Translations under genes and position numbers: made by a program
Source: Camellia lanceoleosa
Lineage: Eukaryota; Streptophyta; Magnoliopsida; Ericales; Theaceae
NCBI GenBank assembly: GCA_025200525.1
Contig: CM045762.1
Location: forward strand, 2,232,001 to 2,296,000
DNA: 64,000 bases
Direction of reading: 5' to 3'
The notes under the pieces: generated by a model
The model's input: the letters and a program-made list of their open reading frames with translations, nothing else
Told to the model about the DNA's origin: nothing
Databases searched by the model: none
Shown here: piece by piece, positions 43,614 to 55,404 of the stretch
Numbering within the stretch: position 1 is the first letter of the stretch
Layout: every line of letters starts with the position of its first letter

Positions 43614-45978
43614 TGTCATGACCCAAACCCGCCCCTATGGGTTTAGCACATGTAGATGTCAAGAATCCGAGACTCTTCAAGGCCCGCTAATAGTAAAACA
43701 AGAATCTGAGTCTGGTGGCGGAAGCCAAAACAGTAAATAGAAAGCGTCCAATGAGCTGTGACATTCTGTATGTAAAAAGATTTTTCATACATATACACAT
43801 AAACAGTACATATACATCCATATACAGTCAGTACCAAAACAGTATGCACAGTATTTACAATTATCCAGATTAGGAACTTGATTCCTATTAAGACAGTATA
43901 GTACAAAAACATTCAGTCTATACAGGTCAGAAACAAAAAGGGGAAAACTAAAAGTCCCCAAACAACCTTGGCTTTAACAGGTTCGGAACCTCGCAGTGAG
44001 GCACATAGGTTGGCTTGACAAAACGAGAGCTTGCCTAACGCTCCTAGCATCGATCCGGTGCCTGTACACCTACATATATATATGAGCAGTGAGCTAAAAC
44101 CTAGTGAATAACATAATGCGTAAAGAGGTTAAGAATGAATGTCCTTTCAATATTGAAAACAGTCATTTCAATCAGTATATCAGTTATTCAGTCATAGCAG
44201 TCATATATGGTACATCCAATAGCAAAATAAAGACAAGAAGTCTAAGCAGACAGCGATCGATTTGAGGCCATCATATCGAGAAATGAGTGGTTCCAACGTG
44301 GGAACCGACAGAGATCTCTGTGACAGTAGCAGTACAACACAGTAATAGTAGGTTGCTAAGGATGCCACAATACAGTTCACAATTAGGACATCATTCAATC
44401 AGTAACAGTATCATTTCAGAGAATAGTACAGTTCAATTGTTTAGAAGATAATCATTATTGAACATATCTTTACAACATTGTTACTCACAGAGTTCTGGGC
44501 TACAGATAAGCTAGAGCGTCCTCGGTTGCCAACCCTACATAGTTACAGAACGAATACACACTAAGCTACACAGTTGGGAAATAATAACTTAATCCCTAAT
44601 TTGCCTCGGTGTGGTTCTACATCACTATCCTCATTAAGATGCTTTAAACTAGGCCTAGGAATGCCTAGGATGGAATGAGGATGCAAAGATGCACTTAAAA
44701 CAACTTTACAAAATTTTGTAAAGCGAGGTCCGGAAGCATGTTTTCCTTCCCTTTCGGCCGGACATGCAGACAAAAGGTTCCCCGCCGAACAGACCGCAAA
44801 AATATGGCAAAAATCTTGGATGTGTGAAAATCACGCTCGATGGGCGCCGACACCGCTTCGGCGTGGACACAAGCCCTCGCCGGCGTACATTTCGCCGAGC
44901 GGATCAAACAATGCAAAGTGCTGGGAGCACGTATTCTACGCTCGAGCGCCACTTTCCCCGCTCGAGCGTGAGTCCAAATTCTGGAAATTCCAGATTTGAA
45001 CCTCAAGCTCAAAACCAAGTTTCAATGAATCAAATTTGATCCTTTTAGGCTAATTTTCTAGAAAACACTTCAAAACTCATAATATAACATGTTTCAAAGC
45101 CCAATTTGAGAAATCAAAACCCAAAGGTAGTTCAATTAAATCCAATTTCAAACCAAAATTCAAGAACATACTTCCAATGTGACATGCATGAATTTAAACC
45201 AATTCAAAGCTTCCAATTCATGCTCCAAAGAGCCAATTCTTCCAAAAGCAAGATGAAATCATGGACTATGGTCAAAAGATGGACATACATGTGGAATTTA
45301 TGAACTAAAACCTCAAAACTTCAAAATATAGATATGCATGCAAGAATTAAACTCTTAATTCAACACATTAAGCCATATCTTGGCTCTAAACTTCAAATTT
45401 AACATAGACCATGCAAGGCACAATTTAAACTCACAACCAAGAAGATTAGTTCTAACCTTAGGTCTTCAAACTCAAGAATATAAGCTCAATTGCACAAATC
45501 CTCTACAATTTCTTCAAGTCTCCAAGCAAAACTTGTTGAAACCAAGCTCTCCTAATTCTCTCTCTCTCTCTCTCTCTCTAGTCGACTATAGCACTCAAAG
45601 TCGCTGAAGAAGTGATATAGAATCAAGGCTCAAATGTTGTATGAGATGGCCCACTAACATGGCATTTCGGTAATTAAGTCCAACTCTTGCAATTAATCAT
45701 TATTTAGTCTAATTCATCATACCAAATCACATTTCAGTTAAATATACCATAAAATTACATAAATTCTAACGAGCATAAAACATTAATCAATTTTGGATTC
45801 GGCCGCCGATAAGGCCTTCAATTTGCAGTTTAACACATAAAACATGAACAGATAATTTAGCAGTCAACAGATAGGATTGTATTCAAACTAACACACTCAA
45901 CCAATCAGTTAACATGCTTAATCATAGATTCGCACTAATCAGTGGTGTTATCAGTAAACAGTGGTGAGGGTTGTCACA
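43614..45978 (-). repeat. Tekay LTR, 3' copy (left in window)
   Basis: 2,365 bp from TGTCATGACCC to GTTGTCACA. No gene. In the 44,740-44,970 region it differs from the other LTR in its palindromic motifs. Confidence 0.9.
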
Positions 45979-47704
45979 GTCTCCCCTTCTTATAAAGAGT
46001 TTGGTCCTCCAAACTCGAATTACTTTCATTCTGGAAGAAAATAGGATTCAGTGGAAACAATTCAGGGTATCTCTGGGCCATGTCATCTTCCCTTTCCCAA
46101 GTGGCATACACGCCACCATGGTTTTGCCAGTCAACTTTTACTAACGGAATCTCTTTGTTTCTTAACTTCTTGATCCGTCTGTTCACAATCTGAATTGGCC
46201 ATTCCTCATAAGTGTAGTTATCACTTAGCACTACACGGGTAGGCTCAATCACATGGAAGGGATCCCGAAGATAATCCCGCAACATTGAAATATGGAAGAC
46301 ATTATGCATATGCTCCATTTTAGGAGGAAGTGCTACTTAATACACCACCAGATTGATTTTCTCAATAATCTCATACGGTCCGACATATCTCGGCGCTAGC
46401 TTACCCTTGACTCCAAAACGAGTCTGGCCTTTCATCGGTGTCACTTTTACAAAAACATGATCACCTATTTCATATTCTCTGTCTCGCCTGCGAACATCCG
46501 TATAACTTTTTTGTCGGCTCTATGCAGTTTTCAATCTTTGTTGAATCAATTTCACTTTCCCGGTAGTTTCATAGACAATCTCGGGCCCAAGCAAAGGCCC
46601 ATCTCCAACTTTTGCCTAGCAAATTGGAGATCTACATTTTCTACCATACAAAGCCTCGAAAGGCGCCATACCGATGCTTGAATGAAAGCTGTTGTTGTAA
46701 GCAAATTCGGCTAAAGGCAAATGGCTTTCCCAATTTCCCTAGAAATCAAGGACACACATTCTTAGTAAATCCTCCAGAGTCTGGATGGTTCTTTTTTATT
46801 GGCCATCTGTCTGAGGATGGCATGCACTACTCAGTCTCAGTTCAGTACCCAATGCTGTCTGTAAGCTTTGCCAGAATCTCGATGTAAACTTCGAGTTCCT
46901 ATCAGAAACAATGGACACAGACACTCCATGCAATCTAACAATCTCATCAATATAGATTACAACCAATTTGTCCGCATTATAAATTGTTTTGACAGGTAAG
47001 AAATGAACATATTTAGTCAGTCTATCAACAATAACCCAAATTGAATCCATACCTTTACTGGAGCGAGGTAAACCAACAATAAAATCCATGGTAATATGTT
47101 CCCATTTTCACTCCGGTATCGGTAAGGGTTGCAGTAAGCCTACGGGTCGTTGATGTTCGGCTTTAACTTGTTGGCAATAAAGACACTTCGATACAAAATC
47201 AACAATTTCTTTCTCCATTCCCGTCCATCAGAAATTCAGTTTCAGGTCTTGGTACATTTTTGTATTTCCCGGATGGATAGACAGTTTTGAATTGTGGCCT
47301 TCTTGCAGAATTCTTCTTTTCAGTTCAGAATCACTCGGTACACATAATCTTCTCTGAAACTTCAACACATTATTCTCAAATTTGAAATCCGGCCTCAGTT
47401 TGGATTCCCGTTCTTCGATGATCTTCTTCAAGAAGTCATCCTGTTGCTGTTTCTCTTTAATCTCTTCAATCAGTGTTGGTTGAGCAGAAATAGCAGCTAA
47501 TGTTCCACCTTGTTCACGCAGAACGATCTCAATTTCAAACTTTTCAAGGTCACATAGCAATTCTTTCTGCCCGGTAAGTAAACAGGCTAAATTCCCAATC
47601 GATTTCCAACTCAGTGTATCGGCAACGGTGTTAGCTTTTCCTAGATGGTACAAAATTTGTAGGTCATAGTCTTTTATCAGTTCTAACCATCTCCGCTGCC
47701 TCAT
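45974..47704 (-). pseudogene. Tekay integrase and chromodomain
   Basis: From the N-terminus: zinc-finger-like HNSKLSIHPGNTKMYQDLKL, a stop at about 47,228, then MDFIVGLPRSSKGMDSIWVI with the first Asp, SDRNSKFTSRFWQSLQTALG with the second. The third site reads HPQTDGQ-stop-KRTIQ where HPQTDGQSERTIQ is usual, so the catalytic Glu is lost to Lys next to a stop (about 46,795). A later open stretch (45,974-46,318) holds PIQIVNRRIKKLRNKEIPLV, KVDWQNHGGVYATWEREDDM, a chromodomain-like tail of the kind that steers Tekay elements to heterochromatin. Confidence 0.85.
45979..45991 (-). promoter_or_regulatory. Polypurine tract of the Tekay element
   Basis: The minus strand reads AGAAGGGGAGAC directly before the 3' LTR, the expected plus-strand primer for reverse transcription. 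Confidence 0.65.
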
Positions 47705-47716
47705 GTTCAGTTCTTT

Positions 47717-48709
47717 CTATGTGAAAAAGTATTTCAAACTCTTGTGGTCTGTATACACCTTACACGTTGCCCCATAAAGGTAGTGACGCCAAATCTTTAG
47801 TGCAAACGCTACTGCAGCAAGTTCCAGGTCATGGGTCGGGCAGTTCTTTTCATGCAGTCTCAGTTGTCGGGAAGCATATGCAATCACTTTACCATTCTGC
47901 ATTAAAACACATCCCAAACCCTTATAAGAAGCATCACTATATACAGTATAACCATCCATACCTGAGAGTAAGGTGAGAATCGGTGCAGTCACTAGTCAAG
48001 TTTTCAACTCCTGAAAAGCTGATTCCCTCTGGTCAGTCCAGTCAAATGATACCCCCTTCTGAGTCAGCTGTGTCAGTGGTAGGGCAATTTTGGAGAAATC
48101 TTTGACAAACCTTCTGTAATACCCAGCTAAGCCTAGAAAACTTCAAACTTCAGTAACATTTGTTGGTCTAGGCCAATTTACCACTGCTTCAATTTTCTGC
48201 AGATCAACTGAAATTCCATCCTTATTGATCATATGCCCCAAAAACATAACATTATCAAGCCAAAATTCACATTTAGACAGTTTAGCATACAGTTTCTGTT
48301 CTCTTAGGGTCTGCAAAGTAGTTCTCAAATGATGTTCATGTTCCTCAGTGCTTTTGGAATAAATTAAAATGTCATCTATGAATACAACAATAAAGTCATC
48401 AAGGTAAGGTTTAAAAATTCTGTTCATGAGGTCCATAAATGCAGCAGGTGCATTGGTGACTCCGAAAGGCATAACTAAGAATTCATAATGTCCGTACCTC
48501 ATTCGAAATGCAGTCTTTTTAATGTCCCCTGTCTTGACTTTCAATTGGTGGTATTCAGATCTAAGGTCAATTTTGGAGAGCACTTGGGCACCCTGTAACT
48601 GGTCAAATAAATCATCAATGCGAGGCAATGGATATTTATTTTTCACTGTTACCTTGTTCAGTTCACGGTAGTCAATGTAGACTCTCAATGAGCCGTCTTT
48701 CTTTTTCAC
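47717..48709 (-). pseudogene. Tekay reverse transcriptase and RNase H
   Basis: [62 protein letters not shown], and the catalytic [12 protein letters not shown]. The Lys-Ile-Asp-Leu-Arg-Ser-Glu-Tyr-His step is present, with SEY where SGY is usual. RNase [41 protein letters not shown] and [13 protein letters not shown]. The frame is broken between RT and RNase H (48,000-48,143). All catalytic aspartates of the RT are visible. Confidence 0.88.
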
Positions 48710-48790
48710 AAATAAGACTGGTGCGCCCTATGGTGAAGTACTGGGACTGATGAACTTCTTATCTAACAGTTCTTGCAGCTGAACTTTCAG

Positions 48791-49753
48791 TTATTTCAAA
48801 TCGGTAGGTGCCATTTTGTATGGAGCTTTAGATACAGGCTGTGTACCCTGAATCACATCAATGGTGAACTCAATGTCCCTATCAATCAAATCCCCTGGCA
48901 AATCATCTGGAAAAACATCTGGAAATTCTCTGACTATAGGAATACTGTTCACATCAGTTTTAGCATCAGTAGGTACAATCAAAACAGAACATAGGTACCC
49001 TTTACACCCTTTTCTAATCAGTTTAAAAACTTTCATGGATGAAGTCAAATACGGGGGAGGTACTACACCCATTCCGTTAAACACGAATTCAAGCAGTCCT
49101 GGTAGACGGAAAACAACTTGTTTAGTTATATAGTCAATAGTGGCATGATATTTCGTTAACCAATCCATCTCCAATATAACATCAAAATGATCCATGTTCA
49201 AAGACAGTAAATCAATATACAGATGAACATCCCCAACAATAATTTCACATGCAGGGTACATATAAGCACAAGTCATAGATCCTCAAACAGGTGAAGATAC
49301 AGCTAACAGATAGTTCATAGGTTCTAGTGGTCTATTCAATTTTCGCGAAAAAGCATGCGATACATATGAATGTGTAGACCCCAAATCAATCAGAACATAT
49401 GCATTTTGAGCGCAAATAGAGAGTATACCTGACACAACGATCTCGGTATTTTGTACATTTCCCGGTACAAGTGCAAACACTCGACCCTGCCTCATAGGCT
49501 CTTTTTCTGTGGCTTTAGGGTTAGGCTTTGGTGCAACAGTTGATGCTGCTGTGCTAGGTGCAGCTTTACTATTGCCCTGTGGAGTGGAAGGGCAATCTTT
49601 GACCATGTGGCCCACCTTGCCACACCTGTAACAAGCACCAGAAATTTTATAACAAACTCCCTTATGGTTCTTACCACATTCGGAACAGGGCGGTATGGAA
49701 CGGTTCCCTTGACTAGAACTAGTCGTTGACCCTGTATTCTGCTTTTTGTTCAA
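48791..49753 (-). pseudogene. Tekay zinc knuckle and aspartic protease
   Basis: The nucleocapsid zinc knuckle CYRCGKVGHMVKDCP (CCHC) lies in 49,283-49,753. Protease follows: NAYVLIDLGSTHSYVS, where Leu replaces the Ser/Thr of D-[ST]-G, so activity is doubtful. The domain continues in 48,791-49,276 with LLSLNMDHFDVILEMDWLTK, EFPDVFPDDLPG. An upstream CSECGKNHKGVC motif suggests a second metal-binding knuckle. The stop around 49,280 splits the domain. Confidence 0.8.
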
Positions 49754-49801
49754 TGGATTGTTCCTGCCTTTCTTGAATTTAAGGCCTCGTCTCTTACCAC
49801 G

Positions 49802-50613
49802 TCATTCAGGCGTTGGTGTTTCAGTTTGTTTCAGTGTTTCAATATTTGATTCAGCTATAATGGCCCGGTCAAGAACATCCACATACTTGTGCAATTTCAA
49901 TACATTAATTTTGTCAAGTACTTCGACATTAAGGCCGCCTTCGAATTTCCTGGCCTTCTTATAGTCAGTGTCCACCATGTGTGGTGCATATCTGGCAAGT
50001 TCAGTAAATTTCGATTCATATTCAGCAACAAACATGGTACCTTGCCTCAACTGTTCAAATTCAGTCACCTTGCGGTCTCGGACACACTGTGGAAAGTATT
50101 TCTCAAAGAAGGACTCCTTAAACTGAGCCCAAGTCACAATTGTATTGGTGTCACGGACCAGCATCCACCACTTTCTAGCTTCTTCCTGTAAGGTGAAGGT
50201 GGCCAGTAATACTTTATGTGCTTCAGAGCACGGAAACACTTCAAATAACTTTTCTGTTTCAAGAACCCATGCTTCAGCCTTTAAGGGTTCAAGGCCTCCC
50301 TAAAAGGATGGCGGTTTCATCTTGCTAAATTTCTGTGTCAGAGCTATGATGTCATCATTTACATTCTATTCCAGCTGTACCGGAGGAGGTGGGGCTGTTG
50401 GTTCTATTGTTGTCTTAAGGCTTCAGTCAATAGTTCAACAGTTCTCTCCAGTCTTGCCATTCTGGCTTCAGATGATTCAGTTTCATCAGTAGTTCTTGTA
50501 TTATCCATTTCACTATATGCAACATAATAATAATAAACATAGGAAGTTGCATACTTTAAACATATTAATACATTAGCACATATAATCATGTCATGACCAC
50601 ACACACTTTTCAA
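49802..50613 (-). pseudogene. Tekay gag capsid
   Basis: The start is probably in 50,404-50,613 (RTTDETESSEARMARLERTV). The capsid core is in 49,802-50,239: EEARKWWMLVRDTNTIVTWA, FFEKYFPQCVRDRKVTEFEQ and TELARYAPHMVDTDYKKARK, the classical Retrotrans_gag domain. The segments are out of frame with each other. Gag would form the particle. Confidence 0.8.
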
Positions 50614-50700
50614 TGCTCGTGCAATGCCCTAATCACTTTTCTAGGACATCCTATAGCTCATTTGGACACGTGTGTGCGGTATAACTCGTGGTTGAATAAC

Positions 50701-50712
50701 GCTCTAATACCA
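50701..50712 (-). promoter_or_regulatory. Primer binding site of the Tekay element
   Basis: The minus strand reads TGGTATTAGAGC, one base from the initiator tRNA-Met PBS, three bases after the LTR. Confidence 0.8.
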
Positions 50713-50715
50713 CTC

Positions 50716-53088
50716 TGTCACGACCCAAACCCACCCCTATGGGTTTAGCATCAGAATCGCCAAGAATCTGAGATTACAAGGCCTGTTAACAAAGAAACAA
50801 TAATCTGAAGTATGTGGGCGGAAGCCAAAACAGTAAATAAAAGATATCCAATGAGCTGTGACAGTCTGTATGCAAAAAGACTTTTCATACATATACATAT
50901 AAACAGTACATATACATCCATATACAGTCAGTACCAAAACAGTATGCACAGTATTTACAATTATCCAGATCAAGAACTTGATCCCTATTAAGACAGTACA
51001 GTACAAAAACATTCAGTCTATACAGGTTAAAAACAAAAAGGGGAAGACTAAAAGTCCTCAAACAGGCTTGGCTTTAACAGGTTCGAAACCTCGCAGTGAG
51101 GCACATAGGTTGGCTTGACAAAACGAGAGCTTGCTTGACGCTCCTAGCATCGATCCGGTGCTTGTACACCTACATATATATATGAGTAGTGAGCTAAAGC
51201 CTAGTGAATAACATAATGCGTAAAGAGGTTAAGAATGAATGTCCTTTCAGTATTGAAAACATTCATTTCAATCAGTATATCAGTTATTCAGTCATAGCAG
51301 TCATATGTGGTACATCCAATAGCAAAACAGTAGAGTAGGTCTAAACAGACCGAACAGTCAGTTGATGGCCATCATATCAGTAAACAGTAGTGGTTCCAAC
51401 GTGGGAACCGACAGAGATCTCTGTGGCGATAGCGATGCAAGACAAGATATGAGGGTTGCTAAGGATGCCACAATACAGTTCACAATTATGACATCATTCA
51501 ATCAGTAACAATATCATTTCAGAGAATAGTACAGTTCAATTGTTCAGAAGATAATCATTATTGAAAATATCTTTACAACATTGTTACTCACAGAGTTCTG
51601 GGCTACAAATAAGCTAGAGCGTCCTCGGTTGCCAACCCTACATAGTTACAGAACGAACACACACTAAGCTACACAGTTGGGAAATAATAACTTAATCCCT
51701 AATTTGCCTCGGTGTGGTTCTACATCACTATCCTCATTAAGATGCTTTAAACTAGGCATAGGAATGCCTAGGGTGGAATGAGGATGCAAAGATGCACTTA
51801 AAACAACTTTACAAAATTTTCAGAAAATAGGGTCCCGGTCAAACGTGTCTTTCCCTGCTCGAGTGGACATGCAAACAAAGATTCCCCGCTCGAGTGTCAC
51901 TTCCCCGCTCAAGCGGATTGCAAAATATGGCAAAAGTACTGGATGTGTGAAAATCACGCTCGATGGACGCTCGACACCCGCTCGAGCGTGAGCGTGTGAC
52001 ACAAGCCCCCGCTCGAGCGGACTGTAAAACAATGCAAAGTGCTGGAAACACGTATTCTACGCTTGAGCGCCACTTTCTGCCCTCGAGCGTGAGTCCAAAT
52101 TCTGGAAATTCCAGATTTGAACCTCAAGCTCAAAACCAAGTTTCAATGTATCAAATTCGATCCTTATGGGCTAATTTTCTAGAAAATACTTCAAAACTCA
52201 TAATATAACATGTTTCAAAGCTTAATTTGAGAAATTAAAGCCCAAAGGTAGTTCAATTAGATCCAATTTCAAACCAAAATTCAAGAACATACTTCCAATG
52301 TGGCATGCATGAATTTAAACCAATTCAAAGCTTCCAATTCATGCTCCAAAGAGCCAATTCTTCAAAAAAACAAGATGAAATCATGGACTATGGTCAAAAG
52401 ATGGATATGCATGTGGAATTTATGAACTAAAACCTCAAAACTTCAAAATATAGACATGCATGCAAGAATTAAACTCTTAATTCAACACATTAAGCCATAT
52501 CTTGGCTGTAAACTTCAAATTTAACATAGACCATGCAAGGCACAATTTAAACTCACAACCAAGAAGATGAGTTCTAACCTTAGGTCTTCAAACTCAAGAA
52601 TATAAGCTCAATTGCACAAATCCTCTACAATTTCTTCAAGTCTCCAAGCAAAACTTGTTGAAACCAAGCTCTCCTAACTCTCTCTCTCTAGTCGGCTATA
52701 GCACTCAAAGTGGCTGAAAAAGTGATATAGAATCAAGGCTCAAATGTTGTATGAGATGGCCCACTAACATGGCATTTCGGTAATTAAGTCCAACTCTTGC
52801 AATTAATCATTATTTAGTCTAATTCATCATACCAAATCACATTTCAGTTAAATATACCATAAAATTACATAAATTCTAACGAGCATAAAACATTAATCAA
52901 TTTCGGATTTGGCCGCCGATAAGGCTTTCAATTTGCAGTTTAATACATAAAACATAAACAGATAATTTAGCAGTCAACAGATAGGATTGCATTCAAACTA
53001 ACACACTCAATCAATCAGTTAACATGCTTAATCATAGATTAGCACTAATCAGTGATGTTATCAGTAAACAGTGGTGAGGGTTGTCACA
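50716..53088 (-). repeat. Tekay LTR, 5' copy (right in window)
   Basis: 2,373 bp with TGTCACGACCC and TTGTCACA ends, partner of 43,614-45,978. Rich in the CGCTCGAGCG palindrome at 51,850-52,100. Confidence 0.9.
51850..52100. repeat. CGCTCGAGCG palindrome cluster in the Tekay LTR
   Basis: Eight or so copies of CGCTCGAGCG or one-base variants (CTCGAGTG, CGCTCAAGCG, CGCTTGAGCG) occur about 25-45 bp apart. The same cluster occurs in the related solo LTR at 62,350-62,670. Confidence 0.75.
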
Positions 53089-53093
53089 ACAAT

Positions 53094-53755
53094 GTACAGC
53101 TTAAAGGGTAGAGGTGAAGGTCATCATCTGGAAGGAACTCCCAGTTGCCTGAGACGATGAAATAATCGTCCCCCGCGCCCTTGTTGGAATCAGGGAGGTC
53201 GGCGATGAGTTTGTATTCTGTTGACCTCGGCTTAAGGTAGTAAATGTAACCTTTTTCTGACTTAAGGCCACACATGGTGTAGCAGTATTGGATGTCGGCT
53301 AGATTTACCCTAGTATTCTCTCGGCTAGCTAAGACAATGATATCGTTGATGACTCTGTAAGAGTTAATGGCTAATTACATTGGGTTGAGTTTATAATAGT
53401 GAAGGACTTCTTAGAAAAAGATGTCAAGAGGGAGCCTAAGTCCACACTCTATGAAGGCTACTACTGGGAATGGCATGGAGTCGTCTTTGGGCATGATAGA
53501 GCCCTCCTCCCCAGCCAACTTGAGATGAACGTCGGCAATGATGGAAAACTCCTACCTAAAGTATGCTAGCTTAGTTGGGGTGTCTACCCTCCACCTGAAC
53601 ATACCCATAACGTCGGCTGAGTGGGGAAGGTGTTGGATTTTATAAGGAAGTGGTTTGTTAGGGTTTAAAGGACCTCGGCTAAAACCTAAACGTGTGCTGA
53701 GGCGAATTTTTCTGAAGATTAAAAGGGTTTTAGGTTTGGTTTTCCTAAAGATCAA
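53094..53755 (-). pseudogene. Tat antisense ORF, N-terminal part
   Basis: Minus-strand pieces with stops: YKIQHLPHSADVMGMFRWRV, then LADIQYCYTMCGLKSEKGYI, YYLKPRSTEYKLIADLPDSN and DDYFIVSGNWEFLPDDD. This pattern is known from the plant transposon-associated domain in antisense ORFs of Tat elements. It joins, across the Tekay insertion, to the part at 41,688-43,612. Confidence 0.55.
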
Positions 53756-54737
53756 GTTTCTAAAACAAATCCCAAGCCTAAGACTATGGAAACAAGAATT
53801 GAGGGCAAGAATCTAGAAAAAGACACGGAAAACAGAGACAAGAATATGATTCAGACTCAAGAAGACAAACAAGAAATCGAAGAACACTGAATAAGTTTGT
53901 GTAGGTGTGTGAGGTCAGGATTAGTGACGAAATAAACAAGTGTATGTACAAATTGTATAAAAAGGTCATGACTCAAGAACAGATTGGACAAAGCACAAAA
54001 AATTGCAAGACAGGACATGCTTAAAATATACGAATGATAAAGTTTGAAGCATAGAAAAAGATTGGAGAACATAAAGACATTCACCATGGCAATAGACAAA
54101 AACAACGGAGTTTGAAACTAAAAGAGGGAGAGGAAACAATGAATTACCACAGAAAATGACGCTGATATGAGATTCACTAGAGTCTGAGGGTGTAAATAGG
54201 TAGAGTAAAGCGAAGAGAGCTTCGCCGGAAGAGATAAACGGAGTGATTGCAGAGAGCTTTGAAGGAACGAAAATGGCGGTTTGAGAAATTTCTAGAAAGA
54301 GAAAACTTGAAGCACAGAGAGAAATCAGAAAACGTGAAGTGAAAAGACGAAGAGAGAGGGAAGTGATTTTGTCAAAACACGAAAAGGTGGCAAATCGCAA
54401 TTAGTGTGCCTAGGACAACGTACTTGTCAGACGGCGCACGCAAGTGCGATGCGACTTAATGGCACGTGTTAGGTACGGTTCAGTGGGGAAGCACCGCGTG
54501 GCAAAAATGGTTGAATTACTGTGCGTGATAGCTCATATGCGTGTTGAAACTCTTGGAGTTCTTGATTTAATGAAGCAAAGACCTCGGCTATGAGGATGAT
54601 CTCGGCTAAGAAACTTGAACAAACTTGGTTATTGGTTCTAAAGCATTGATGAGTGCAGACTATAAGTCTTGGTCGTATTAAGCCGACGAATGATGACCTC
54701 AGTGATGAAGGATAAAGCAAAGTTTAGCCGATGAGCT
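53756..54737. other. Tat 3' non-coding region
   Basis: No gene supported. The minus-strand open frame at 53,966-54,400 has low-complexity Ser/Leu/Phe content and no recognisable domain. Confidence 0.45.
54733..54737. repeat. Left TSD of the second Tekay-type LTR
   Basis: GAGCT, repeated exactly at 63,690-63,694. Confidence 0.85.
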
Positions 54738-55257
54738 TGTCACGACCCAAACCCGCCCCTATGGGTTTAGCATTGCAACCGGCCAGTAATACATGATTAC
54801 CAAAGGCACCTTATGATAGTAATGATACAAAGTAAGGAAATTTGGCTAAGCTCTTGATAATAAAAGAGATGTCCAATGAGCTGTGACAAAGTGAATGCAA
54901 AAAAAGGACTTTTATGAACCAGTCACATTCATAACCAAAACATATATACATACGTCATATACAAACATAAACAGGTTAGGGACCAAATCCCTTCACCACA
55001 ACTGTACAGTCAAGTCTAAACACTTATTACAGAACATAGACAGAATGGCGAAACCGAGACACCTCGGAGCAGCCTTAGCTTGAACAGACTTGGAGCCTCG
55101 AAGTGAGGCGCAAAGGTTGGCTTGACAAAGCAGGCTTAACTTGGCGCTCCTAGCTTGATGCAGTGCTGGACACCTACATATAAATATAAGCAGTGAGCTA
55201 AAGCCCGATGAATAACATATCGTGGGGCAAAGCAAAGCAAACGAAACATGTGAAACA

Positions 55258-55400
55258 GGCTCGAGCTCGGCTCGATTAGGCTCGGCTCGAGCTCGGCTCG
55301 GTTCCTTAATAAACGAGCTCGAGCTAGGAATTTAGGCTCGTTTTGTTAACGAGCCGAGCCCGAGCTTGGTAAGGCTCGGCTCGGTTGGGCTCGCGAGCCT
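55258..55400. repeat. Left subterminal repeats of the hAT element
   Basis: Many copies of GGCTCGAGCTCGGCTCG and variants. Such subterminal motifs are where hAT transposases bind, by family knowledge. Confidence 0.65.
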
Positions 55401-55404
55401 GGTA

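Larger units (their letters stand above)
43614..53088 (-). mobile_element. Complete Tekay/Del-type chromovirus retrotransposon, 9,475 bp
   Basis: Two LTRs (43,614-45,978 and 50,716-53,088) are flanked by the perfect 5-bp TSD ACAAT. Between them on the minus strand lie the PBS, gag, zinc knuckle, protease, RT, RNase H, integrase and a chromodomain, the order of a Ty3/Gypsy chromovirus. The LTRs are nearly identical over long stretches (roughly 93-100% in sampled blocks), so it is young relative to its Tat host. The polyprotein has several frame breaks, and the integrase is mutated. It inserted in the Tat antisense ORF. Confidence 0.9.

Noticed and set aside
45380..45607. Plus-strand ORFs within Tekay LTRs
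   Set aside because: They are on the strand opposite to the element, end in a CT microsatellite and show no domain.
55258..55400. CpG-island-like promoter
   Set aside because: The GC-rich block is a run of CTCGAGCTCGG repeats mirrored at the other hAT end; terminal repeats explain it.
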